A stretch of DNA of 64,000 bases from Gluconacetobacter sacchari (GTDB lineage Bacteria > Pseudomonadota > Alphaproteobacteria > Acetobacterales > Acetobacteraceae): the NCBI RefSeq assembly GCF_014174255.1, contig NZ_JABEQJ010000006.1:1-64000 (forward strand), written 5' to 3'. Numbering within the stretch: the stretch's first letter is position 1; every line of letters begins with the position of its first letter. Shown in pieces: positions 7,948 to 16,726 of the stretch. The notes under the pieces were generated by a model. The model was not told the origin of the DNA. It did no database searches and was given only the letters and a program-made list of their open reading frames with translations. The position numbers were made by a program, and so were the translations under genes.

Positions 7948-8997
7948 GTGGGACAGGATATCAAGGTCTTCAGGAGGGCCCTGCCGTTGGCGTCCAGGCT
8001 GGCGGTCACGTCCATCGGTTTGCTGATTGGCACCGGATTTCTCTCCCGGACGAGGGCGCAGGCAGCGGACCTGCCGCCAGCCGACCCGCGCAGCATCATC
8101 ACGCTTCAGGACGAGAATGCCTCGATCAGCACCGCGTCGCTGACGGATCGCTATTATGTCAACGGCTTGCGGCTGGGATACACATCGCCCACGGACATCA
8201 CGCCCGGCTGGATGCAGCGTCTGGGCCATGCGATCTGGGGCGCGGGGCGCCAGCGATTTGCGATCGATATCGCGCAATCGATGTTTACGCCCGGCGACAC
8301 GTCTGTTGCCCCGCCCGCGCCTTATGACCGTCCCTATGCCGGGCTGCTTCAGGCAACGGCGACCCTGATCCAGGACTCGCGGACGACGCGGGACATTCTC
8401 TCCTTCTCGCTTGGCGTCATGGGGCCGGGGTCGGGCGCCGGCGATCTGCAGGACGGTTTCCACAATGTCATCGGCCAGGGCCACGATGCGGGGTGGCATG
8501 ACCAGCTCCCCAATCAGGCGGTCGGCGAGGTCATGGCGCAGCGGACGTGGCGACTGCCGCTCGCGCGCCTGGCCGGCATGCAGGTCGATGTGCTGCCGGC
8601 GGCCACGATCGCGGCCGGCAATGTGCGGAGTTACGGGCAGGCATCGGCGCTTTTCCGCATCGGCCAGGGCCTGGAGTCCGATTTCGGCGTGGCGCGGATA
8701 CAGCCCGGCATCACGGGGGCGGACGCATACATGCCGTCCCGGCCGCTGGTATGGTACGTGTTCGGCGGCGGCGACGGCCAGATGGTCGCCAATGACATCA
8801 CCCTCGACCCGGGCGGTGCGCCCTATCTGTCGCATGTTTCGATGATCAACGAGGTCGGGGAAGTGGAGCTTGGCGCGGCCCTGATCTGGCATGGGGTGCG
8901 GATCAGCTACACGCAGGTGTTCCAGGCCCGCGAATTCCATGGCCAGACCGGCGGCATGCACCAGTTCGGCTCGCTGGTCGCCGGCGTACGGTTCTGA
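7948..8997 (+). CDS. Lipid A deacylase LpxR-family outer-membrane protein
   Basis: A 349-residue exported protein with an N-terminal signal sequence ending near ARTRAQAA. The start is GTG at 7948, preceded by AGGAAAGG at good spacing. The TDRYYVNGLRLGYTS block after residue 65 and the GFHNVIGQGHDAGWHDQLPNQ segment (His172) are characteristic of the LpxR/DUF2219 family, which removes the 3'-acyloxyacyl chain of lipid A from the outer membrane. In the N-terminal motif usually read as END, this protein has ENA (residues 56-58), so one presumed active-site Asp may be missing. It is first in a four-gene co-oriented group. Confidence 0.8.
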   Translation: MGQDIKVFRRALPLASRLAVTSIGLLIGTGFLSRTRAQAADLPPADPRSIITLQDENASISTASLTDRYYVNGLRLGYTSPTDITPGWMQRLGHAIWGAGRQRFAIDIAQSMFTPGDTSVAPPAPYDRPYAGLLQATATLIQDSRTTRDILSFSLGVMGPGSGAGDLQDGFHNVIGQGHDAGWHDQLPNQAVGEVMAQRTWRLPLARLAGMQVDVLPAATIAAGNVRSYGQASALFRIGQGLESDFGVARIQPGITGADAYMPSRPLVWYVFGGGDGQMVANDITLDPGGAPYLSHVSMINEVGEVELGAALIWHGVRISYTQVFQAREFHGQTGGMHQFGSLVAGVRF

Positions 8998-9000
8998 ACG

Positions 9001-11433
9001 ATGCGGGTTTCCATTAAAATCACGACGGGTTCCCGCTCATATGCATGCCTTCTGGCCTGTACGGGTGCGTTCGCGGGCCTTCATGCCTATGCGCAGACAC
9101 CAGTCAGAAACCTGCCTGTGCGTCACGCCCAAGGCGCGTCACCCACCCGTGCGGCGCCCGGCAAGCCGGTCCGGCCGGTCCATGCCGGCACCGCGACGAA
9201 GCCGACCGGGGAAAATATCGTCGTCACGTTCCGCCGTCACCGGTCGGCGGACGGCGTGACGGGCCTGCAACCGGGTGGTGGCCTGATCAAGCCCGAAACC
9301 GCGCCCAAATCGGTCAGCACCGTCAGCCGAGACTTTATCCAGAAGCAATCGCCGGCTCAAAACCCGTTGCAATTGGTGCAGTTGCTGCCGGGCGTGGTCG
9401 TGGGGTCGGCCGATCCGTTTGGCGTGACGGGGGGCACCATCTCGCTGCGCGGCCTCGATCAATCCGAAATGGCGATGACGTGGGAGGGAGCCCCTGCGAC
9501 CGATGTCGGCGTCTACACGATCGACACGTCGGAATTCGCCAGCAACGAGGATCTGGAGGACATGACCGTCCAGCAGGGCTCTTCCAATCTCGACACGCCG
9601 ACCATCAACGGTTCGGGGGGCCTGCTTTCCTTCCGTGACCGTGATCCCTCCCGGAAGATGGGTGGCCTTGTGACGCTGGGCTACGGTTCGTTCAACTATC
9701 ACCGTGAATTCGTCCGCTTCGATACGGGCGAGATCGGCCATAGCGGCGTACGCGCCTATGTCTCCTACGCCAACCAGCAGGACGATGCCTGGCGCGGGCC
9801 CGGTCACGACACGATCTGGAACATGGACTGGAAGGCGGTGAAGGAATGGGGCGATGACAATCGCGTCACCTTCGTCGGGGCCTATCGTGACTCCATCGAA
9901 AACACGTGGCCCTCGACGACGATGGCGGACTGGCAGACCTATGGCCGCGATTTCACCTGGGACAGACATTATGTCCTGGGGCCGGAGGGACAGAATTACT
10001 GGCGGCTCAATCGGAACCCCTACGACAACCTGCTGCTCAGCGCGCCGTCCCACGTCACGCTGACGGACCGCTGGAAGCTCGATGTCACGCCCTATTTCTG
10101 GCATGGCTACGGCAATAGCGGGGCGGGCGCCTTCATCAACAATACCAACGGCAATTTCCTCGGCACGGAAGCCGTCACGCAGCCGCTCGACCTGCCCTAT
10201 GCCCGGCCGGCCGGAGACGGCACGACCGACGCCATGACGTTGATGGCCTTTCAGAACGACCAATATCGGGGCGGCTTCACGGCAAAGACCGATTACAGGA
10301 TCAACAGCCACCATGATGTCTATCTGGGATGGTGGTTCGATTACGCGAACGACCATGATTCGGTCATCCTGTCGCCCGTTACCTTCAGCGGACGACCTGT
10401 CAATATCTTCGGTGAAACCGACAATATCAAACTCGCCAATGGTCAGTTGCTTGCCTACCAGAACATCTCGACGATCACGACCGTCGATGCGCTATTCGCG
10501 GGGGATCGTGCAACCTACCTTGGCGGCAAGCTGACGGTGGATGCCGGACTCAAGGTGGCGATGGTCAACCGCAACGGCACCAACATGCTGCCCGGCCCGC
10601 AATACAAGGTCGTCCTGAACGATTTCCAGCCCTTGCCGGCGCTGTCGGCGCGCTACCAGTTCAGCAGGGAACATCAGATCTTCGCCAGCGTTTCGACGAA
10701 TTTCCGCTCGCCGGCGACCCCGACCCTGTACGATGCCTATTACGGGCACGGGATTTCAGTCCGGGGCACCACGAACCTGAAGGACGAATATTCGATCTCG
10801 GAAGAGATCGGCTATCGCTATAACGGTCCGCTGCTTGTCGCCAGCGCGACCTATTTCCACTATAATTTCACCAACCGGCAGATCCAGAGCGTCATTCCCG
10901 GCACGAACGGCGCGGAGACGGTGGACCTCAATGCCGGCGGCCAGACGTCGGACGGCGTCAGCCTCGAAGCGGGGACGCGGCCGTTCCGGCATTTTCGGCC
11001 CTATGTTTCCGGCCAGTATCTGCATGCCACGATCGACAATAATATTGCCGGCCTGCCGACCAGCGGCAGGACGGCCGTGCGCTCGCCGCGCTGGACAGGG
11101 GCTCTGGGCATCGACTGGGACAATGGCACGGTCTTCTGGAACTACAGCATCCGGTACGTGTCGCGGCAATATTCCACCTTCATGAACGACGAGTACATTC
11201 CCGGATATTACGACATGAACGCATCGGTCGGCGCGCGGCTGCCGGGATACGGGCCGATGAAGAGCCCGACGATCCAGGTCAATTTCATCAATCTGACGAA
11301 CAATAACTACCTGTCCGGTGTGCAGAGCGTGACGACCAACGCGGTGACGACGCATGGCGTGCAGGGCACGGCGCCGGATTACCTGATCGCGCCGGGCCTG
11401 GCCGTGGTCGCGACGGCGAAGGCGGGGTTCTGA
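9001..11433 (+). CDS. TonB-dependent outer-membrane receptor
   Basis: An 810-residue protein starting 3 bases after the lpxR-like stop. It has an N-terminal signal peptide (ending near HAYAQ), a TonB-box-like stretch (ENIVVTF), a plug domain (VSRDFIQKQSPAQNPLQLVQ, then ISLRGLDQSEMAMTWEG) and a long beta-barrel with a terminal aromatic residue (TAKAGF). No STN signalling domain is seen. The ligand cannot be told from sequence. Tight spacing suggests cotranscription with lpxR. A hairpin plus T-run follows it. Confidence 0.9.
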   Translation: MRVSIKITTGSRSYACLLACTGAFAGLHAYAQTPVRNLPVRHAQGASPTRAAPGKPVRPVHAGTATKPTGENIVVTFRRHRSADGVTGLQPGGGLIKPETAPKSVSTVSRDFIQKQSPAQNPLQLVQLLPGVVVGSADPFGVTGGTISLRGLDQSEMAMTWEGAPATDVGVYTIDTSEFASNEDLEDMTVQQGSSNLDTPTINGSGGLLSFRDRDPSRKMGGLVTLGYGSFNYHREFVRFDTGEIGHSGVRAYVSYANQQDDAWRGPGHDTIWNMDWKAVKEWGDDNRVTFVGAYRDSIENTWPSTTMADWQTYGRDFTWDRHYVLGPEGQNYWRLNRNPYDNLLLSAPSHVTLTDRWKLDVTPYFWHGYGNSGAGAFINNTNGNFLGTEAVTQPLDLPYARPAGDGTTDAMTLMAFQNDQYRGGFTAKTDYRINSHHDVYLGWWFDYANDHDSVILSPVTFSGRPVNIFGETDNIKLANGQLLAYQNISTITTVDALFAGDRATYLGGKLTVDAGLKVAMVNRNGTNMLPGPQYKVVLNDFQPLPALSARYQFSREHQIFASVSTNFRSPATPTLYDAYYGHGISVRGTTNLKDEYSISEEIGYRYNGPLLVASATYFHYNFTNRQIQSVIPGTNGAETVDLNAGGQTSDGVSLEAGTRPFRHFRPYVSGQYLHATIDNNIAGLPTSGRTAVRSPRWTGALGIDWDNGTVFWNYSIRYVSRQYSTFMNDEYIPGYYDMNASVGARLPGYGPMKSPTIQVNFINLTNNNYLSGVQSVTTNAVTTHGVQGTAPDYLIAPGLAVVATAKAGF

Positions 11434-11476
11434 GCCGCGCGGCCTTGCCGCCGGGAGCCTGTCGGGTAGCCTGATG

Positions 11477-11528
11477 AGCCGGCGCGGCCCCGGCGAGGGG
11501 GTGGGACCGCGGTCCGCCGGCTTTTTTT
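11477..11528 (+). terminator. Rho-independent-type terminator between receptor and regulator genes
   Basis: AGCCGGCG (11477-11484) pairs perfectly with CGCCGGCT (11515-11522), followed by seven T (11522-11528). The loop is long (30 bases) but itself GC-rich and able to pair. It follows the TonB receptor stop and precedes the response regulator start by about 18 bases, so the regulator is expressed by read-through or from another start. Confidence 0.6.
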
Positions 11529-11546
11529 CGCGGGATGGAACATCGG

Positions 11547-12203
11547 ATGCAGATCCTGCTTGTGGAAGATCACGACCTGCTTGGCGTGGCGATGAAGAGC
11601 GCACTGGAACAGGACGGCTATGATGTCCGGTGGTGCCGGGACGGCGAGGCGGCGGCGAGTGCCCTGACGCAGGCGCGCTTCGACCTGGTGCTCCTGGATC
11701 TCGGTCTGCCTGTCCTGTCCGGTGAGGAACTGCTGCGCCAGGTCCGTCGGCAATCCGTCTATATCCCGGTCATCATCGTCACGGCCCGCGATCACCCCCG
11801 GCATCGTGTGGCGGGCCTCGATGCCGGAGCGGACGATTTCGTCGTCAAGCCTGTCGATCTCGCCGAACTGGCGGCCCGCATCCGGGCGCAAATCCGCCGG
11901 CAGGACGGGCGCCTGTCCGATATCCTGGCCCTCGGGAACGTGGAGATCGACCTGGCAGGCCGCGTCGTGCGGCGGGACGGTCGGCCGGTGCATCTGACCG
12001 CCAAGGAATTCAAGCTGGCGGCGCTGCTGGCGCGCCGCGCGGGCCGGTTCGTCTCGCAGTCCGATCTTGCCGACGAATTGTATGACGGCGGCAGGGATTA
12101 TGACAGCAACACGATCGAAGTCGCGATATCGGCGATCCGGCGCAAGCTCGGGGCCGATTTCGTCATCACGGCGCGGGGGCTGGGGTATACGATCCCGAAA
12201 TAG
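11547..12203 (+). CDS. OmpR/QseB-type response regulator
   Basis: A 218-residue DNA-binding regulator. The receiver domain has the acidic pair near residues 7-8 and the phosphoacceptor Asp51 in LVLLDLGLP, with Lys in VVKPVDL. The C-terminal winged helix covers about residues 125-218 (VHLTAKEFKLAALLARR, then IRRKLG and GLGYTIPK). ATG at 11547 begins directly at the conserved MQILLVEDH opening; an in-frame ATG at 11535 adds four residues. It is paired with the histidine kinase 22 bases downstream, and probably controls the lpxR/receptor genes upstream. Confidence 0.93.
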   Translation: MQILLVEDHDLLGVAMKSALEQDGYDVRWCRDGEAAASALTQARFDLVLLDLGLPVLSGEELLRQVRRQSVYIPVIIVTARDHPRHRVAGLDAGADDFVVKPVDLAELAARIRAQIRRQDGRLSDILALGNVEIDLAGRVVRRDGRPVHLTAKEFKLAALLARRAGRFVSQSDLADELYDGGRDYDSNTIEVAISAIRRKLGADFVITARGLGYTIPK

Positions 12204-12225
12204 GGATTTCGGGAGTGCCTTTTCG

Positions 12226-13587
12226 ATGCGTCTTCGCTCCCTGACGGCTGCCGTCTATATCCGCATGCTGCTGGTGCTGATCGCGCTCGGCTCGGCCGCC
12301 GGCGGCATCGCGTACGTCATGGCGCGCGCGAATGTCGACCGGGCATCGGACGGCAGCCTGCGGGTCAGCGCGAACATGCTCTATGCGCTGATGCAGGAGG
12401 AACTGTCGGAAAGCGCCGATGCGCATGTCCCGGACAGCCTGTTGAGTGCCGAGGACAAGCTGGCCTTTCGGACCGGCGCACGGCAGAGGATGTTCGCCGT
12501 CTTCCGGAATGGCACCGAGATCGTCCGTTCCGAGAATGCGCCGCCCGGCGGCGGCATCCCGCGTGATCCGGGTTTTCATACCTTCGGCCGGGAGGGCTGG
12601 CGGTCGTACGGGATGGACATTCCGCGTCATGGCCTGCTGATCGTGGTGGGCGAGCGCCGGGCCGACATCGACCGGGGCTTCACGAACCTGATCTACGACA
12701 TTGTGTTCCCCGTGGAGCTTCTTGTTCTGTTCTGCGTATTTCTGCTCTGGACCATGCTTCGGGACGGTCTTTCGGACATGCGGCGGCTGAACCGGCAACT
12801 GGATTGCCGCTCGTTCCACGATCTCGACCCGCTCGACCCTGCCCAGTGGTCGCGGGAACTGGGCGGCCTGATCGGGACATTGAACACGCTGTTCGAACGC
12901 GTCCGAAGCGGTATCGAACAGGAACAGGCCTTTACCGATGCCGCCGCGCATCAACTGCGCACGCCCCTCGCGGCCATTCGCATGCATGCCGAGTTGCTGG
13001 GGCGGACCGTGGGCCTGCCGCATGCGCGGATGCTGCCATTGCTTCAATCGATCGATCAGGCGCGGGCGTTGACCGACCGCATGCTGCTGCTGGCCCGCCT
13101 GGATGCGACGACCGCCAGCAGAACGCGATTCGATGTCGCGGATCTCGTCGCCGCGCTTCTGGCACGGCAGGCGTTGCTTGCCGCGCGCAGCGGCATCGCA
13201 TTCTCGTTCGACAGCGACGGGCCCGCGATCGTCGACTCGGACCCCGCATTGCTGGAAACCGCGTTGTCGGCGCTGGTCGAGAACGCCATGATCCATGCCG
13301 CCGCCGGTGGCATCGTCGAGATCAGGCTCGGTACGCTCAGGCGGAACACTGCGCGGCTGCTGCGGATCGACATTTCCGACCGGGGGCCGGGCATTCCCGA
13401 AGACAGCAGGACGGATGTCTTTCGTCGCTTCCACCAGGTGGGCGGCGCGCCGGGCGTGGGCACCGGGCTGGGCCTGGCGATCGCGGCGCGGGCTGTCGAG
13501 AGAATCGGCGGCAGGATCGAACTCTCCGGGCGTGACGATGGGCCGGGGCTGATGGCGTCCATCCTGATGCCTTGCATGTCGCCCTGA
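12226..13587 (+). CDS. Membrane sensor histidine kinase
   Basis: A 453-residue kinase. Membrane segments near residues 12-30 and 165-185 flank a periplasmic sensor region. The H-box AAHQLRTPLAA has His242; the N-box is VENAMIHAA and the G-boxes are DRGPGIP and GTGLGLAIA. It belongs to the QseC/PmrB-like group that partners with OmpR-type regulators. The ATG at 12226 gives a standard basic-then-hydrophobic N-terminus. The receptor/lipid A genes upstream suggest it senses an envelope signal, but the ligand is unknown. Confidence 0.92.
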   Translation: MRLRSLTAAVYIRMLLVLIALGSAAGGIAYVMARANVDRASDGSLRVSANMLYALMQEELSESADAHVPDSLLSAEDKLAFRTGARQRMFAVFRNGTEIVRSENAPPGGGIPRDPGFHTFGREGWRSYGMDIPRHGLLIVVGERRADIDRGFTNLIYDIVFPVELLVLFCVFLLWTMLRDGLSDMRRLNRQLDCRSFHDLDPLDPAQWSRELGGLIGTLNTLFERVRSGIEQEQAFTDAAAHQLRTPLAAIRMHAELLGRTVGLPHARMLPLLQSIDQARALTDRMLLLARLDATTASRTRFDVADLVAALLARQALLAARSGIAFSFDSDGPAIVDSDPALLETALSALVENAMIHAAAGGIVEIRLGTLRRNTARLLRIDISDRGPGIPEDSRTDVFRRFHQVGGAPGVGTGLGLAIAARAVERIGGRIELSGRDDGPGLMASILMPCMSP

Positions 13588-13622
13588 TGTGTTTCGTTCG
13601 CGCGCCGGCCGCGTTCCGGTCT

Positions 13623-15077
13623 TCAGCAGACCAGGGTGACGGTGGCGCGCAGTCCGTGGGGGGTGCGGTTGCCGAGCCGGATGTCGCCGCCGAGGCCCCA
13701 GATGATGTTGCGGGCGATGGCCAGGCCCAGGCCGGTGCCGCCGGTTTCGCGGTTGCGGCTGGCCTCGGCGCGGACGAAGGGTTCGAACATCCGGGTCAGG
13801 TCCTCGGGTGGCAGGCCGGGGCCGTCATCCTCGATCAGGATCGTCGTCAGTCTTTCGCCCTCATGTTCCGGCTGCGGGGCTTGCAGGGTGACGCGCGCGC
13901 CGCCGCCGTAGAGGATGGCGTTCTGGACCAGGTTGTTCAGCGCGCGTTTCAGCGCCACCGGACGGGCCGCGATGGCGACCGCCGGCGGGGGCGTGGAGAA
14001 GCCGATCGCTTCGGCCTGGTCTGGGTGGGTTTCCGCGGCCTCGTCCAGGATGGTCTGGAGCAGGGCGGTCAGGTCCAGGCGGCCCATGGGCTCGCGCCGC
14101 GAGGTGTCGCGGCCGAAGGCCAGGGTGGCGGCGACCATGGATTCCAGCTCGTCCAGGTCGGCGAGGAACTTGCCGCGCAGCTCGTCGTCCTCGACGAATT
14201 CGGCCCGCAGCTTCAGGCGCGTGATCGGGGTGCGCAGGTCGTGGCCGATCGCCGTCAGCATCAGGGTGCGGTCGGTCACGAAACGCCGGATCCGGCTGGC
14301 CATGGTGTTGAAGGCCTGTGCCGCGCGGGCGATTTCCAGCGGTCCGTCCTCGGACATCGGGGGGGCGTTGACGTCGCGGCCCAGGGCCTCGGCCGCCGCC
14401 GCCAGGGTGCCGACGGGGGCCACCAGCCGCCGGACGCCCCACACGATCAGGATGCCGCCGGCCACCGTCATCAGCGCGAAGGCGGTCGGGAAGGTGGGGG
14501 AGCGGAACGGATTGGGCGACGGCAGGACGTAGCGGATCGTCAGCCAGCGCGTTTCGTCGGGCAGCAGGAATGCCACCGCCCGCCGAGGCGAGCCGTGCGG
14601 CGCGCTGAACAGCACCTGGCGCGGGCGCATGTGGGGGGGCAGCGGCGGCAGGTTCTGCGACGGATGAGCGAAGGGCGGGGGGGCGAAGGGGGGATGGCCC
14701 ATGCGCAGGCGGGCCAGCGGGTCGCTGGCCGCCTGTTCGACCATGTCGGGGTCCGGGCCCGGGGTGAGGGCGATGTGGAACGTCGCGGGCGGATGCAGGG
14801 CCAGCAATTCGGCCTCGCGGTCCTGGGGCTGGGTCTCGACGATCGAGCGATAGATCATGCCGACATGATTCTGGCTTTCCTGCTGGATCATGCGGCGGTC
14901 GAAATCGATCCGGTCCAGCGCGTGGACGGCCAGGCCGATGGCCTCGATGATGCCCAGCCCGACGATCAGCAGCAGGCTGGTGCGGGCGGCCAGCGACCGG
15001 GGCCGGAACCGGCGGAGCATGCGACGGTGGAGGGGCGGCGTGTCGGCGGGCGAACCGGGCCTAGCGGCGTTCGACAT
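13623..15077 (-). CDS. EnvZ-type sensor histidine kinase
   Basis: A 484-residue kinase with an N-terminal membrane helix (SLLLIVGLGIIEAIGLAV), a proline-rich periplasmic part, a second membrane helix and a HAMP-like linker. The H-box IGHDLRTPITRLKLR has His279; catalytic-domain motifs are QNAILYGG, DDGPGLPPED and GTGLGLAIARNI. The start overlaps the end of the response regulator gene by 17 bases. Members of this group respond to osmotic, acid or envelope stress; the signal here is not evident. Confidence 0.92.
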   Translation of the reverse strand: MSNAARPGSPADTPPLHRRMLRRFRPRSLAARTSLLLIVGLGIIEAIGLAVHALDRIDFDRRMIQQESQNHVGMIYRSIVETQPQDREAELLALHPPATFHIALTPGPDPDMVEQAASDPLARLRMGHPPFAPPPFAHPSQNLPPLPPHMRPRQVLFSAPHGSPRRAVAFLLPDETRWLTIRYVLPSPNPFRSPTFPTAFALMTVAGGILIVWGVRRLVAPVGTLAAAAEALGRDVNAPPMSEDGPLEIARAAQAFNTMASRIRRFVTDRTLMLTAIGHDLRTPITRLKLRAEFVEDDELRGKFLADLDELESMVAATLAFGRDTSRREPMGRLDLTALLQTILDEAAETHPDQAEAIGFSTPPPAVAIAARPVALKRALNNLVQNAILYGGGARVTLQAPQPEHEGERLTTILIEDDGPGLPPEDLTRMFEPFVRAEASRNRETGGTGLGLAIARNIIWGLGGDIRLGNRTPHGLRATVTLVC

Positions 15078-15783
15078 CGGATGCCAGTACGTAGCCGCCG
15101 CCCCGGACCGTCTTGATGAGCTGGGCGTTGCGGCCGTTATCTTCCAGCTTGCGGCGCAGGCGGCTGATGGCGACGTCGATCGCGCGGTCGAAGGGGCCGG
15201 CCTGGCGGCCGCGCAGCAGGTCGAACAGCATGTCGCGGGTCAGGACCCGGTTGGCGCGGTCCAGCAATGCCGACAGCAGATCGTATTCGCCGCCCGTCAG
15301 CGCGACCTCGGTGCCGTCGGGGTTGAGCAGCCGGCGGCGCGTCGCGTCCAGCGTCCAGCCCGAGAAATGCAGGGAATGCGACAGCGGCCCGCCGGCGCGC
15401 GGTGCCGCGCCGTCGCCCGCCCGGCGCAGGATGGCGCGGATTCGCGCCAGCAGTTCGCGCGGGTTGAAGGGTTTTGGCAGGTAGTCGTCCGCGCCCATCT
15501 CCAGGCCGATGATGCGGTCGGTCTCGTCGCCCATCGCCGTCAGCATGATGATCGGCACATTGGCCTGCTCGCGCAGCCAGCGGGCGAGTTCCAGCCCGGT
15601 TTCGCCGGGCAGCATCAGGTCCAGCACCACGATCTGGTAATGGCCGGCCTGCCACGCCTTGCGCGTTTCGCGCCCGTCGCGCGCCGTGGTGACGCGGAAC
15701 ATGTTGCGTTCGAGGAAGCGGGCGAGAAGATCGCGGATTTCGCGGTCGTCGTCGACGACCAGAATATGCGGCAGGGGCTCCAT
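15061..15783 (-). CDS. OmpR-type response regulator
   Basis: A 240-residue regulator that starts at ATG 15783 with GGGAGGGG just upstream. Receiver domain: DDD near residues 11-13, Asp55 in IVVLDLMLPGETG, Lys in LPKPFNPREL. The C-terminal winged helix contains VALTGGEYDLLSALLDR and VRGGGYVLASDV. It is the first gene of the two-gene operon with the EnvZ-type kinase, and is divergent from the PRC-barrel protein gene. Confidence 0.94.
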   Translation of the reverse strand: MEPLPHILVVDDDREIRDLLARFLERNMFRVTTARDGRETRKAWQAGHYQIVVLDLMLPGETGLELARWLREQANVPIIMLTAMGDETDRIIGLEMGADDYLPKPFNPRELLARIRAILRRAGDGAAPRAGGPLSHSLHFSGWTLDATRRRLLNPDGTEVALTGGEYDLLSALLDRANRVLTRDMLFDLLRGRQAGPFDRAIDVAISRLRRKLEDNGRNAQLIKTVRGGGYVLASDVERR

Positions 15784-15930
15784 ACCCCTCCCTTACCGCT
15801 CTTTTCGCGCCCGCGCAGCCGATGTTTCATTCGGTTGCAATGGCCGTGGAGCGGGCGGGGCGGAAAAAAAACGCCCCGGACCCTCCGGAAGCCTGTGACA
15901 GGAGCGCCCGGTTCATGCACAGGATTGCGA

Positions 15931-16689
15931 ATGGAACATTCCACCCTGTCCCCGGTCGCGCGTACGCCCGGCCGCTTGTCGTGTCCGGCGGTCCTGCTCG
16001 CTGCGCTGTCCGGTCTTCTCGTCCTGTCGTCCGGGCCGGTTCGCGCGGCGGGGATGCCCTTTATCGGCGATGCCGCGCGGGACATGCCGACGGGCGACCT
16101 GCCCGAACTGACGGTGCCCCCGCCGGTGCTGCCGGCCGCGGCGCCGGTCGCGCCGGACCGGGGGCCGCCGGCCATGGCTGCGGCCACCGCCACCCGCCGG
16201 CTGGGCAGCCTGATCGACCGCGACGTGGTGGCGCCGAACGGCAGCCATGTCGGGCAGGTGATCGACGTGCTGCTGGACCAGAGCGGGCACCCGGCCGCCA
16301 TGGTGGTGGATGTCGGCGGTTTTCTGGGCGTGGGCAACCGGCGCATCGCCATTGCCTGGGACGCCTTCGCGCTGGGCGGGCTGACGGAGAAGACTCCGGT
16401 CCGGCTGCGGATCGACGGCGCCAGCGTGCGTTCGGCCCCGGCCTATGACGCGACCTCGATGGACGTGACGGTGGTGCAGGCGCCGCCGCCCGCGCCCGTG
16501 CCGCAGGCCGCGCCGGCGGCGGCGCCCGTGGCCCCCGTCATGGCGCCGGCCGACGCCGAGCCCGGGCCGGTCTCGATCGGGCCGCCGCCCGTGCCGCCGC
16601 CGCTGGTGCCCGGGGCGCCGGGCGGCGGGGGAGAGTCGCCTCCGGCGGAGCACGCGACCTCCGGGCGGTCGGGGTTCATGGCGCGATGA
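15931..16689 (+). CDS. Exported PRC-barrel domain protein
   Basis: A 252-residue protein with a signal peptide (LLAALSGLLVLSSGPVRAAG). After a Pro-rich stretch, a PRC-barrel domain spans about residues 88-165: the RRLGSLIDRDVVAPNGSHVG opening and the HPAAMVVDVGGFLGVG strand are typical. The C-terminal 80 residues are very rich in Pro and Ala. PRC barrels are small beta folds often involved in protein or RNA binding; the exported version has no defined role. Divergent from the two-component operon. Confidence 0.78.
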   Translation: MEHSTLSPVARTPGRLSCPAVLLAALSGLLVLSSGPVRAAGMPFIGDAARDMPTGDLPELTVPPPVLPAAAPVAPDRGPPAMAAATATRRLGSLIDRDVVAPNGSHVGQVIDVLLDQSGHPAAMVVDVGGFLGVGNRRIAIAWDAFALGGLTEKTPVRLRIDGASVRSAPAYDATSMDVTVVQAPPPAPVPQAAPAAAPVAPVMAPADAEPGPVSIGPPPVPPPLVPGAPGGGGESPPAEHATSGRSGFMAR

Positions 16690-16726
16690 GCCGTCGCGAC
16701 GACAGGCGGCGCGGGGACGGCCCTGC

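Noticed and set aside
15857-15877. GGGGCG - A8 - CGCCCC hairpin before the PRC-barrel gene
   Set aside because: Only a 6-bp stem with an A-rich loop, no T-run; could be chance in such GC-rich DNA.
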